Below, piece after piece: positions 1-7,703 of a DNA stretch of 39,176 nucleotides. This stretch comes from Oceanospirillaceae bacterium. GTDB lineage: Bacteria; Pseudomonadota; Gammaproteobacteria; Pseudomonadales; Balneatricaceae. Every line of letters starts with the position of its first letter. Within the stretch, counting starts at the first letter, position 1. A model generated the notes under the pieces. The model was not told the DNA's origin and did not search any database. It saw only the letters and a program-made list of their open reading frames with translations. A program made the position numbers and the translations under genes. The stretch is taken from assembly GCA_018647765.1 (NCBI GenBank), contig JABGSN010000035.1:1-39176 (forward strand), in the 5' to 3' direction.

Positions 1-141
1 AACAAATCATGGTGGCGCACCCATTTAACCCTGTGTATTTGCTGCCTTTGGTGGAGTTAGTGCCTAGCCCAGCAAATAACCCTGAAATCATTCAACAGGC
101 GCAGTCTTTGCTGACAGGTTTGGGCATGAAACCTTTGCATC
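1..141 (+). pseudogene. L-carnitine dehydrogenase (3-hydroxyacyl-CoA dehydrogenase family), internal fragment
   Basis: The reading frame with codons starting at position 3 enters from outside the window and encodes the block HPFNPVYLLPLVELV followed by GMKPLH. This is the conserved end of the NAD-binding domain of L-carnitine dehydrogenase, which oxidises carnitine to 3-dehydrocarnitine on the way to glycine betaine. Homology stops abruptly after the His codon at 138-140. The expected continuation (C-terminal dimerisation/catalytic domain) is absent, and a different gene fragment begins in another frame at 139. The protein would run on to about position 296 with unrelated residues, so it should be non-functional. 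The 5' end lies outside the window, and the ATG at 9 is internal rather than a start. Assignment rests on motif recognition. A general 3-hydroxybutyryl-CoA dehydrogenase is less likely because HPFNPVYLLPLVE is typical of the carnitine enzyme. Confidence 0.6.
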
Positions 142-501
142 GACTGGCGCTTAGGAGCACGATGGTTTTGGGACTGTCTGGTGGATGCAGACTTGGCAAG
201 CAACAGCGCCAGCTGGCAATGGGTTGCAGGATGCGGCACAGATGCCTCACCCTATTTCAGAGTATTCAACCCTATTATCCAAGGCGAAAAGTTTGACCCG
301 CAGGGAGATTACACCAAACGTTATCTGCCAGAACTACAAGAGTTACCCAATAAATATCTATTTCGGCCTTGGGAAGCTCCGCCAGAAGTATTAAAAAAAG
401 CAAACATCACGCTGGGCCAAACCTACCCACTTCCAATGGTAGATATTAAACAATCTCGACAAAAAGCATTAGAGTCTTATAGTATTACAAAGGAATTTTA
501 G
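139..501 (+). pseudogene. Deoxyribodipyrimidine photolyase, C-terminal fragment
   Basis: From the ATC codon at 139 the frame encodes IDWRLGARWFWD, then LVDADLASNSASWQWVAG, then PYFRVFNPIIQGEKFDP and a photolyase-like tail ending in TAG at 499-501. These are hallmark blocks of the FAD-binding domain of class I CPD photolyase/cryptochrome: the ID-W-R helix, the WQWVAG flavin-site helix, and the PYFR-FNP and GEKFDP loops. Only about the last 120 residues remain of a protein of roughly 470. In the same frame a TGA lies at 127-129, just upstream of the junction, so no full-length product can be made. The GTG at 181 is inside the conserved domain and is not a credible start. The fragment is fused at the nucleotide level to the carnitine dehydrogenase remnant, in a different frame. 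Confidence 0.85.
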
Positions 502-707
502 TATTCATTGCAGTTAACGTCAGTGTTACGCATGAGTATGTAGATTAAGGTGGTTCTAGCGTAATTGATGTTGCAGGCATTTGCTAGAATACTCCATTAA
601 CGTAGTTAAATTTTTATTCCTAGATAACTTCATTTCCCTAATCAGTGAGGATATGAAAAGAAAATTTCATTACACTAGGTCACCCTACCATTAGAGCAAC
701 TCTAACT
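502..707. other. Gene-free stretch between photolyase remnant and xdhC, with two dyads
   Basis: No coding sequence is evident on either strand. It contains an inverted repeat TTCTAGC/GCTAGAA with arms at 554-560 and 583-589 (22-base spacer), and a tight palindrome TTAGAG-CAA-CTCTAA at 691-705 that ends two bases before the xdhC ATG. The second dyad sits where a ribosome binding site would be, and no clear Shine-Dalgarno is visible there. It could be an operator or a small hairpin affecting translation. Function is not shown. Confidence 0.4.
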
Positions 708-1670
708 ATGCTTGATCAACTCAGTAAGCAACTTAAACTAGCTCAGGAAAAACAACAAGCAATAGTGCTGGTTAGGGTTTTAGCAACTGAAGGTTCGACC
801 TACCGTAAAATAGGTGCGCGTATGTTGATCGATGAGCAAGGTCAGCAGTTTGACTTGATCAGTGGCGGGTGTTTAGAAACTCATTTAGGCCATCACGCCA
901 TACAGGTAATACAGAAAGGCCAGCCCAAGGTGATTGAGTATGATTTTGGTGACCCTGATTCTCCTGCATGGCTTTTAGGAGTGGGCTGCCGAGGTCGGAT
1001 TAAGTTATTGTTAGAAAAATTATGCTTGGAAAATAACTACGGTAGCTTGACCTATTATATCAAGGCTAAGCAGGCGACTTCCCCTAGCTGGTTGATTACT
1101 GATCTTGCTACGGGGCAAAGCCAGCTATGCACTCAAGTTCCTGAAACGAATAACAATGATGTAACAGAATATATTAGGCCGGCCCCACGGTTGTTGCTGA
1201 TAGGTGCCGGGCTAGATACTCCACCACTATTTAACCTTGCCCAACAGCTTGGTTTTTTGGTGCAAGTCATTGACCAGCGAAGCCAGATTCTACAACGCTA
1301 TAATTTCACACAAAATGTTTCAGCGATAGAAGTGAGTAGCAACAACTTGGACGCTTTCATTAACCAAAATCCACAAGATTTTGCATTAGTAAAAACCCAT
1401 AATCAACAACTTGATGCTGATTATTTAAGCCAAGCTAGCCTTGCTGAACTCTCCTATGTGGGGTTACTAGGACCTAAAGAGAGAGCTCAGAGGGTGGTAG
1501 ATCAGATGCTGGCACCTGCTCCAAAAAATCTAGTTGCACCAGCTGGCCTTGATTTAGGTGGTGATGGCGCTCATGCTATTGCACTCTCTATTGTGGCGCA
1601 GATCCAAGCCCAGTATGAAAACATGAGTGCACAAAGTTTAGCAATAAAAGCTCAAGGCATTCACGATTAG
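708..1670 (+). CDS. XdhC/CoxI family molybdenum-enzyme maturation factor
   Basis: The 320-residue protein has the XdhC/CoxI N-terminal domain at about residues 12-75 (VLATEGSTYRKIGARMLI, then SGGCLE) and a C-terminal XdhC Rossmann domain at about 160-310, with a nucleotide-binding start LLLIGAGLDTPP and the later blocks YVGLLGPKER and APAGLDLGGD. XdhC proteins bind molybdenum cofactor, promote its sulfuration and hand it to xanthine-dehydrogenase-family hydroxylases. The gene converges on the IorB-like large subunit, with only about 50 bases between the two stop codons. A MocA-like cytidylyltransferase lies in the opposing operon, so a dedicated maturation role for that hydroxylase is likely. 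It is transcribed separately, with a palindrome just before its ATG. Length and domain order are normal for the family. Confidence 0.88.
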   Translation: MLDQLSKQLKLAQEKQQAIVLVRVLATEGSTYRKIGARMLIDEQGQQFDLISGGCLETHLGHHAIQVIQKGQPKVIEYDFGDPDSPAWLLGVGCRGRIKLLLEKLCLENNYGSLTYYIKAKQATSPSWLITDLATGQSQLCTQVPETNNNDVTEYIRPAPRLLLIGAGLDTPPLFNLAQQLGFLVQVIDQRSQILQRYNFTQNVSAIEVSSNNLDAFINQNPQDFALVKTHNQQLDADYLSQASLAELSYVGLLGPKERAQRVVDQMLAPAPKNLVAPAGLDLGGDGAHAIALSIVAQIQAQYENMSAQSLAIKAQGIHD

Positions 1671-1719
1671 CGATTTGCTATAGTCTCCTCAATTATAGGC
1701 CTAGCTGTCGATAATTAAT

Positions 1720-3870
1720 TTAGGCCAGCCTCAAGCCAGATTTACCAAATGGCAGATGGCGAATACGCGGCTGACCAGCAGCGACCAAAGCATTAGCCAT
1801 CGCAGGGGCTAGTGGAGGAACGCCTACTTCACCAACCCCAGTTGGGGCTTCATCCGATGGTATTAGATGTACTTCAATGACTGGCGCATTGTTTAAACGC
1901 ATGATTAGATAGTCATGGAAGTTGCTTTGTTTTACACGCCCTTTCTCAATACTTATTTCACCATACATAGCCGCAGAAATGGCGAAGTTAATCCCCCCTT
2001 CAATTTGCGCTATGGCGCCATTCGGGTTGACTATTTTGCCACAATCCACGGCACAAGTGACTTTATGCACGGTGACTATGTTGTTGTCGACACTTAGTTC
2101 CACCACCATCGCGGCATAGGACTCAAAACCATATTCTACTGCGATGCCTTGGAAGTGGCCGGTTTTGGCCTTGTCCCATTTGCCTAACTTAGCAGCTTTA
2201 TTTAGTACAGCCCTTTCACGCGGTGAAGACGTGAGTAAATTGCGGCGGTACTCATAGCTATCTTGCTGGGCCAACTGTGCGGCTTCATCAATCACACTTT
2301 CAGTAAAGAATGCATTTGAAGAGTGGCCTACTGAGCGCCAAAAGCCAACGGGTATATTGCTTTCAACTAGACTTAAATGTGTATCGGCTTCTATACCTTC
2401 TGGCAGGTAGGGGATCTCCGTAGCACCTTGGGCAATTATTGGATCACCAATGAATGCGGTTACCGGTATCCATTTTAGTGCTGAGGGCAGGGTGCCCGAG
2501 ATCACGCGCTCAAATACTGAGCTGCTAGCAAACTGGTTATGCCAAGCTATGGGTTTGAATTGTGCATCTAAACCAATTTGAAAGCGGCTAATGACCATCG
2601 GACGGTAGAAATCGTGTTGCATGTCTTCTTCACGACTCCAAATTAATTTAATAGGTTGTTTCATCATCATTGATATCTGCACAGCTTGTGCCACAAAGTC
2701 CGTTTCTCCTCGACGTCCGAAACCTCCACCTAAGAGCTGATTGTGGACGTGAATTTGTTGCGTTTCGAGGCCCGTAATATCCGCCGCCGTTTTTGCAGTT
2801 GCAGTTTGGCTTTGGGTTGGTAGCCATAAATCTACGCGGTCGTCTTGTACCCAGGCAGTACAGTTCATCGGCTCCATTGTTGCATGAGCCAACCAAGGGA
2901 CACTATATTCTACATCTAACACGTAGGGCGTATTAGGCGTGGCTTTGCCCTGTTCGTCGAGTGCGTCACTATAGGCTTTGTGTACTTCTTTTGTATTGAA
3001 ACCTGCAATTGATTTATCGTAATCACTAAAGCTAGCTTGCAAAGCGGCAGCACCTTTTTTGGCTTGCCAGTATTTTTCTGCGACCACTACTAGAGCCCCC
3101 TCAATGGGAAGGACTCTTTTAACACCGGTAACTTGCAAAGCTGCTGTTTCGTTATAAGTTTTAACTTTTGAGCCAAAAATCGGAGCTTGCACAATTGCAG
3201 CATTAAGCATGTTGGGCACTTGTACATCAATGCCGTAGATTGCTTTGCCAGTGATGCGATTATGAGTGTCGATTTGTGGCAACGATTTGCCTATTAAGTT
3301 GAGTTGATCGTTGGATTTTAAGGGCACATCATCAGGCACCGGCCAGGTAGCCGCATCGGAGGCAAATTGCCCGTAGGGGAAAGCTTTGCCTTGGTAGATG
3401 ACATGTGAGTCTTGCGTGCTTAAGTTGGCTACAGTGGTACCTAATTGAGCAGCAGCGGCTTTAATGATAATGCTGCGAGCACCAGCTCCCACTTTGCGCA
3501 TCGTTAAGTAATAGTCTCTAACGGCCGTTGATCCACCAGTTAATTGCATTCCCATTGCGTTGTTGAACTTGCTATTTAAAGGGGCTTGGCGTATTTCTAA
3601 TGTATGCCAGTCGGCATCCAATTCATCAGCAACCAGTTGAGCCAAACTGGTATTAACCCCTTGGCCCATTTCAGCGCAGGGTACAGTAACAATGATGCGG
3701 TTATCTGTACCGATGAATAGCCAGTTATGCATTTCATCGGTTGGTGGCGTATTGCTGTGCAGTAATTCCACTTCTGTATTAATATTGCTACAACCTATTA
3801 GTAAACCACTGACGCCAAAGGCTGCACTATTTTTTAAAAAATGACGACGTGTTAAAAGTGTCGCTTTCAT
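1720..3870 (-). CDS. Molybdopterin-binding hydroxylase large subunit, IorB-like (aldehyde or N-heterocycle oxidoreductase)
   Basis: This 716-residue protein is the molybdenum-binding subunit of a two-subunit hydroxylase of the isoquinoline 1-oxidoreductase beta/AldH type. It begins with a twin-arginine-like signal, TRRHFLKNSAAFGVSGLLIGC, whose Cys may also make a lipobox. Molybdopterin-site blocks include PCAEMGQGVNTSLAQLVADE near the N-terminus, LLGGGFGRR in the middle, and PTGVGEVGVPPLAPAMANA near the C-terminus, where the Glu of GVGE is the family's catalytic base. I chose the ATG at 3870 because AAGGAGG lies six bases upstream. The start lies one base after the stop of the IorA-like subunit, so the two are translationally coupled. 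Substrate cannot be read from sequence; aromatic aldehydes or N-heterocycles are typical. The Tat-like leader suggests a periplasmic complex. Confidence 0.85.
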   Translation of the reverse strand: MKATLLTRRHFLKNSAAFGVSGLLIGCSNINTEVELLHSNTPPTDEMHNWLFIGTDNRIIVTVPCAEMGQGVNTSLAQLVADELDADWHTLEIRQAPLNSKFNNAMGMQLTGGSTAVRDYYLTMRKVGAGARSIIIKAAAAQLGTTVANLSTQDSHVIYQGKAFPYGQFASDAATWPVPDDVPLKSNDQLNLIGKSLPQIDTHNRITGKAIYGIDVQVPNMLNAAIVQAPIFGSKVKTYNETAALQVTGVKRVLPIEGALVVVAEKYWQAKKGAAALQASFSDYDKSIAGFNTKEVHKAYSDALDEQGKATPNTPYVLDVEYSVPWLAHATMEPMNCTAWVQDDRVDLWLPTQSQTATAKTAADITGLETQQIHVHNQLLGGGFGRRGETDFVAQAVQISMMMKQPIKLIWSREEDMQHDFYRPMVISRFQIGLDAQFKPIAWHNQFASSSVFERVISGTLPSALKWIPVTAFIGDPIIAQGATEIPYLPEGIEADTHLSLVESNIPVGFWRSVGHSSNAFFTESVIDEAAQLAQQDSYEYRRNLLTSSPRERAVLNKAAKLGKWDKAKTGHFQGIAVEYGFESYAAMVVELSVDNNIVTVHKVTCAVDCGKIVNPNGAIAQIEGGINFAISAAMYGEISIEKGRVKQSNFHDYLIMRLNNAPVIEVHLIPSDEAPTGVGEVGVPPLAPAMANALVAAGQPRIRHLPFGKSGLRLA

Positions 3871-3871
3871 C

Positions 3872-4354
3872 CTAAGCCTCCTTATTGGTGTCATAAGCTA
3901 AGTCCAACGCGCGCTCCATGGCTGGACGAATGCGGTTGTACGTGCCACAGCGGCATATGTTATTCATTTGTTGCTTAATTTTTTCGGGGCTTGGGCGCTG
4001 GCCTGCGAGTGCTTGGTTAACAATGGCAGTGGCAACCATGATTTGTCCAGACTGACAATACCCACATTGGGGTACATCTAACTCCAGCCAAGCTTGCTGA
4101 ATTGTATTGAAATGTCCATCAGCGGCAAGAGACTCTATGGTTTCAATTTGTGTTCCGGACATGGCGGTTGCTGGCGCACTGCATGAACGCAATGGTTTGC
4201 CATTGACTAGCACCGTGCATGCGCCACATTGACCTATTCCACAGCCAAATTTGGTTCCAGTTAAGCCAACTTCTTCCCGTATAGCCCATAACAATGGAGT
4301 GTCTGTATCGACTTTTATTTCGACGTCTTTGCCGTTAATATTGAGTGTTAACAT
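3872..4354 (-). CDS. [2Fe-2S] small subunit of molybdenum hydroxylase, IorA-like
   Basis: The 160-residue protein has an N-terminal plant-type ferredoxin domain with the cluster motif FGCGIGQCGACTVLVNG and a C-terminal all-helical [2Fe-2S] domain with PQCGYCQSGQ and NICRCGTYNRI. Together these supply the eight Cys ligands for two clusters that carry electrons from the molybdenum site of the partner subunit. The family is normally about 150-160 residues, which fits a start at the ATG at 4354; a longer upstream reading would add about 31 residues lacking homology. That start overlaps the end of the MocA-like gene by 20 bases, and the stop abuts the large-subunit start. The order MocA-IorA-IorB is therefore one tightly packed operon. 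No leader of its own is seen, so it may be exported piggyback with the large subunit. Confidence 0.88.
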   Translation of the reverse strand: MLTLNINGKDVEIKVDTDTPLLWAIREEVGLTGTKFGCGIGQCGACTVLVNGKPLRSCSAPATAMSGTQIETIESLAADGHFNTIQQAWLELDVPQCGYCQSGQIMVATAIVNQALAGQRPSPEKIKQQMNNICRCGTYNRIRPAMERALDLAYDTNKEA

Positions 4355-4958
4355 GCCAGCTCTTCTGGTGTTGTATTGTTTGCCATTGGGACTTCGTATC
4401 AAGATCCACTTCGGCGTGTGGCCAGATAAAATAATGTATAGGCACACGATGCTGGTTAGCTAGAAGCCAAGGTTTCAAACCACGTTCAGGAGCATTGACC
4501 GTGGCCATAATCTTGTGTGGGATGATGACTGGAACGCCCCACGAATTGATATCCTGGTGTTGGTATTGGCTTACTAAAACTTGCGTGGGTCGATGTTTCC
4601 AATACTGATAAAACTCGAACGCTTTCTCGGTGGTAATAGCGTATTGGTCTACTAATACCCAGCCAATACTTTTCTGATTGTGAGCTTTTTGGGCTAATAT
4701 GACGCTAGTGCCCATACCTTTGTGCCAATCTCGGTTGTGCAATATGTTCAGATTGGCGTGGGGTGTTATATCGTCATTTAAATCCACGGCTCCACTGACA
4801 ACACATACTGGTAATCCAGTGGCTAATAATGTTTGGACTTGGTGTTGAATCAGGCTTTGGCTGCCCAACTGCAACAGTTGCTTTGGTTGGCCAAGACGGG
4901 TGGAATTACCAGCCGCCAATATAACCCAAATAAAGTCATCAACAATCATCAAAGTCAC
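4335..4958 (-). CDS. MocA/MobA-like nucleotidyltransferase (molybdenum cofactor cytidylyltransferase)
   Basis: The 207-residue protein starts with the NTP-transferase signature VILAAGNSTRLGQPKQLL (about residues 12-29), which binds CTP or GTP. It continues with WHKGMGTSV and a family-like VLVDQYAITTEKAFEFY, where the usual D-Q-P metal loop reads DQYAI. MocA attaches CMP to molybdopterin to make the MCD form used by xanthine-oxidase-family hydroxylases, matching the IorAB-like enzyme encoded immediately downstream. It is the first gene of the operon and overlaps iorA by 20 bases. The C-terminus after the glycine-rich GVPVIIPH block is more divergent than usual. MobA-type guanylyltransferase activity is less likely given the operon context. 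Confidence 0.8.
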   Translation of the reverse strand: MTLMIVDDFIWVILAAGNSTRLGQPKQLLQLGSQSLIQHQVQTLLATGLPVCVVSGAVDLNDDITPHANLNILHNRDWHKGMGTSVILAQKAHNQKSIGWVLVDQYAITTEKAFEFYQYWKHRPTQVLVSQYQHQDINSWGVPVIIPHKIMATVNAPERGLKPWLLANQHRVPIHYFIWPHAEVDLDTKSQWQTIQHQKSWHVNTQY

Positions 4959-5312
4959 CTTGCTTTAGGCAGACTGGAAAGCGAAGCATAAAACGCTAAC
5001 ATACCCCTCTATTATGCATACAAATACATGCACATAAATGCAAATATATGTAAAGACACGCAAAGATGGACAAGTTGCATTAATACCTTGCCTTTAACGC
5101 CGGGCATTGCACTCTAAAAGCAATGAAACTGTTAATAATTAGGTAGTTTGATTCCTTACGGGTCACCGATCGATCTGGTTAACAACGAGGGTTATAGGTA
5201 AAGTCTACTAAAATAAGATGCGCCTTAAGCAGATCCTTATTAGACCCTTGAGAATATCTTTTTCATTAAAATCAACGTTAGTGAATTTAAGTGGGTACAA
5301 GAATTAAGCTGG
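4959..5312. other. 354-base gene-free stretch upstream of the molybdenum-hydroxylase operon
   Basis: I find no credible coding sequence on either strand. The part nearest mocA holds the TGCAT dyad annotated separately. Farther from mocA, a hairpin can be drawn on the minus strand between AATAAGGAT and ATCTTATT (positions 5212-5241, one bulged base), followed by a short T-rich tail. It lies about 70 bases downstream of the stop of the membrane-protein gene ending at 5313, so it could be a weak terminator for that gene. The rest shows nothing recognisable. Confidence 0.4.
5015..5042. promoter_or_regulatory. TGCAT dyad plus third half-site upstream of mocA-iorAB
   Basis: A palindrome TGCAT-N8-ATGCA occupies 5015-5032 and a further ATGCA follows at 5038-5042, all inside an AT-rich stretch 57-84 bases upstream of the MocA-like start codon. 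Position and symmetry suggest an operator or promoter-proximal regulator site for the operon. No regulator gene for it is obvious in the window. Confidence 0.35.
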
Positions 5313-6305
5313 TTATTCTTCTTTATTTACCGCCCTAGGGACAAGTTTAGCTATTCCCCATAAAATCCCTGCTAAAATAAAGACGCCTATATAATCGACT
5401 ACCGGGATGCGGGGTAATACGGTATAAAACATCGGCCCCTGTTTTATCGCTACTAGGGTTGCGCCAACGAGGTATAACAGGGTGAACCCCCACTTATGGA
5501 GTTTGGTAAAGTTTAAACCATGCATTTGAGTGATTATAAAAATGCCTGCAAAACCAAAAAAGAACATACCCCACATGTTGTTGTCACTCTCTAAGGCCAC
5601 TAGGGTGCCGTGCACAATGACCCACATTTCTAAAAAAAGCGTCCACTTACGATTAACATGAAACTGTGTAAAAAATAGCGACCCTTGGAGTAGGAGAACA
5701 AAGATGTAGGAGAAGCCCATTAGGTGTCCGAAGGTGGCTTCTGTAGGGTGATACCAAAAGGTATAGATGATGGCCCAAGAAAAATAATACCCGTGGTATT
5801 TTTTGGCAGCGTATATTAACTTTTTTGAAAATGGCACTTTCTTACCAAAGAATAAGCCCCGTCTGGGTGTTTCCATAAGCAAAACCCAAATGAGCATAAC
5901 AACCACAGATACCTGTGCACTCCAAATAGACACATGCTGGGCTAGTCCATCGTACCAAAGTTGAGTTTGGATAATGTGCAGCACGCAAAAGAAACCGTTG
6001 AGGCCTAAGGCATACCAGTTAAAATTATGTAACTTGTGCCCATATGTGGGTTTGGCACGCTGGGCGTAGAAGATAAGGCCCCACATGGTGATTTGGTGGA
6101 GCCCATAAAAAAACCAAGCGCTAAACACACCCATGGCAGTCCGTTCAGGTAGTTGCCAAAAATACCAAGAGGCTCCTTGGTCTTCTAGGAAAACAATATC
6201 CTTTAATAAAGGTGCAGCCATCCAAATAGTAAAGGTAAGGGCTAATGTGGCACCGATACCCCATAAGGCTGCATTAGTGTCTTGTCTGAATGTTTTCTGA
6301 TTCAT
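5313..6305 (-). CDS. Conserved-looking multi-pass membrane protein of unknown function
   Basis: I do not recognise this 330-residue protein. Hydrophobic stretches give nine or ten likely transmembrane helices, for example around residues 11-35, 58-81, 95-118, 126-146, 192-215, 243-265 and 300-322. It is rich in Trp, Tyr, Phe and especially His within or near helices: FYGLHQITM, VLHIIQTQ, FWYHPTEATFGHLMG, TQFHVNRKW, IVHGTL and TQMHGLNF. Repeated membrane histidines are compatible with haem, copper or non-haem iron binding, but no known motif is complete. The N-terminus is cytoplasmic-looking and there is no signal peptide. The gene is divergent from the DUF2141 gene with only 38 bases between start codons, so they probably share a control region. 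A terminal oxidase, cytochrome b561 or lipid desaturase relationship was considered but not supported. Confidence 0.75.
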   Translation of the reverse strand: MNQKTFRQDTNAALWGIGATLALTFTIWMAAPLLKDIVFLEDQGASWYFWQLPERTAMGVFSAWFFYGLHQITMWGLIFYAQRAKPTYGHKLHNFNWYALGLNGFFCVLHIIQTQLWYDGLAQHVSIWSAQVSVVVMLIWVLLMETPRRGLFFGKKVPFSKKLIYAAKKYHGYYFSWAIIYTFWYHPTEATFGHLMGFSYIFVLLLQGSLFFTQFHVNRKWTLFLEMWVIVHGTLVALESDNNMWGMFFFGFAGIFIITQMHGLNFTKLHKWGFTLLYLVGATLVAIKQGPMFYTVLPRIPVVDYIGVFILAGILWGIAKLVPRAVNKEE

Positions 6306-6343
6306 ATAATGATCTTTTCCAATGGCACAAGGTGTAGCTTAAA

Positions 6344-6850
6344 ATGACTATAATAGGTCCTGTCCGACATTTCAACGCTATCGTGGCTATAGGCTTCTGC
6401 GCCGTTTGTGCGTTTTCTTTCTGGGCACAAGAGTCCCATGGAAACGTCCTTTTAGGTGAAATTCAAGTGCCATTAGTACAAATCCGACACTTGGGTCAAG
6501 GTGAGCTTGTAGTAGTGTTGTTTGAACAACTGGACCGAATCGAATTAGAAATGGACAAAGCTTTTCGAGTAAAAAAGCTCGCTGCCACATCCCAGGACTT
6601 GGTGGTGGTTTTCAGCAATGTCCCCTATGGGGAATATGCAGTTGGCGTTTTTCACGACCTGAACAAGAATGGCAAACTTGATACTAACTTTTTTGGTTTT
6701 CCGAAAGAGGACATGGCAGTGTCTAATAATGCTAAAGGTGGCCCGTTTGGTGGCCCACTTTGGCAGCAAGCGAAAATTCAGTTGGCGCAATCAGCCATGG
6801 TGTTATCGACCCTTAAGTTGTATCCCTTTGGCCCTAAAACCACCGAATAA
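6344..6850 (+). CDS. DUF2141 family exported protein
   Basis: The 168-residue protein has an N-terminal hydrophobic leader (about residues 10-28, AIVAIGFCAVCAFSFWAQ) followed by a DUF2141 domain. The strongest blocks are VVFSNVPYGEYAVGVFHDLN, then NGKLDTNFFGFPKED and SNNAKGGPFGGP; DUF2141 proteins carry exactly this order (YAV-FHD-N-NGKLD-N-FG-P-E---SNNA). The fold is a small beta-sandwich and the function is unknown; it is expected in the periplasm. The ATG at 6344 lies 38 bases from the divergent start of the membrane-protein gene, so joint regulation is plausible. No other linked gene clarifies its role. Confidence 0.85.
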   Translation: MTIIGPVRHFNAIVAIGFCAVCAFSFWAQESHGNVLLGEIQVPLVQIRHLGQGELVVVLFEQLDRIELEMDKAFRVKKLAATSQDLVVVFSNVPYGEYAVGVFHDLNKNGKLDTNFFGFPKEDMAVSNNAKGGPFGGPLWQQAKIQLAQSAMVLSTLKLYPFGPKTTE

Positions 6851-7033
6851 CCACAGAATAGAAAATTTAGCCATGTGTACTTCTGCACATGCCAGTGGTA
6901 GGTCAAGTGTTCATATTTAGATGCATCTGACAGAAATAATACATTCGGCGTATCACTATATATGCTCGTAGGATATTTCACCCAACACTCCTTATGGTTA
7001 CACCCATAATTGATCAACTTGGTCCCAACACCA

Positions 7034-7672
7034 CTACACCACAACAGACCCATGAAATAGCTTGGCCGAACACTCCGTAATGCGCCAAAAGGAATTGTCT
7101 TCACCTGTCGTTTCGCTAGTTACAACCAGCGTATCACCGGTGGATAAATAGTATTGCTTGGCATTTAGTGCATCCTCAAGGCCCAGTTCACCTTTGATAA
7201 CGTAAATAAAACTGTAGCGTTTGTTAGCCACATTTTGTACGTGCAATGGCACGTTAAGCAGCTCATCCAATGGCATATTATTGGCTTCCACCTGCACTAC
7301 GCGATCACTCACTTGAACCTGTGGCCGATGGATCAGATTTATGGCGAAGGCGGTCTGGGTAAGTAGTTTACATGTGAGTTGGCTTTCCCCAAAAAAGTCG
7401 AACGCCGTGCCGCTTTGATCAACAATTGTCTGGTTATTGTTTGTATCCAATTCGAACTCACACCTACCGTCTAACGTGCGATGGTGACGTATATAACCTG
7501 GATACAGCGTGAAGTCGGATTGCGGGACCTCAATGGTTGCCGTAGAAAACCTAAACAGGTAATTTTGATCATTGCTTGTTTTTGGAAAGCGGTAAACCTC
7601 ACTCATTTGACCGGCACCGTTACCCCAAAGCTGGGTTACAGACTCGGTATATTTAACGATACTAACTTGCAT
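7034..7672 (-). CDS. HutD/Ves family cupin-like protein
   Basis: The 212-residue protein shows the HutD/Ves signature: WGNGAGQMSEV near the N-terminus, FRFSTATIEVPQSDFTLYPGY at about residues 40-60 and SGTAFDFFGE near the middle. HutD proteins are bicupin-like and accompany histidine-utilisation operons; the biochemical role is not settled. I start it at the ATG at 7672, where AGAGGA lies eight bases upstream; a longer reading would overlap the preceding gene by 44 bases without added homology. It is the last gene of the methylamine-type operon, 31 bases after the FrhB-like stop. No hut genes occur here, so it may bind a ligand linked to the betaine/C1 pathway, which is inference. Confidence 0.78.
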   Translation of the reverse strand: MQVSIVKYTESVTQLWGNGAGQMSEVYRFPKTSNDQNYLFRFSTATIEVPQSDFTLYPGYIRHHRTLDGRCEFELDTNNNQTIVDQSGTAFDFFGESQLTCKLLTQTAFAINLIHRPQVQVSDRVVQVEANNMPLDELLNVPLHVQNVANKRYSFIYVIKGELGLEDALNAKQYYLSTGDTLVVTSETTGEDNSFWRITECSAKLFHGSVVV

Positions 7673-7703
7673 ACCAGTGTCCTCTGCATGGCGTTCAATA
7701 GAG

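Noticed and set aside
1915-2119. Overlapping short frames on the plus strand inside the IorB-like gene
   Set aside because: They are antisense shadows of a well-supported gene and lack motifs.
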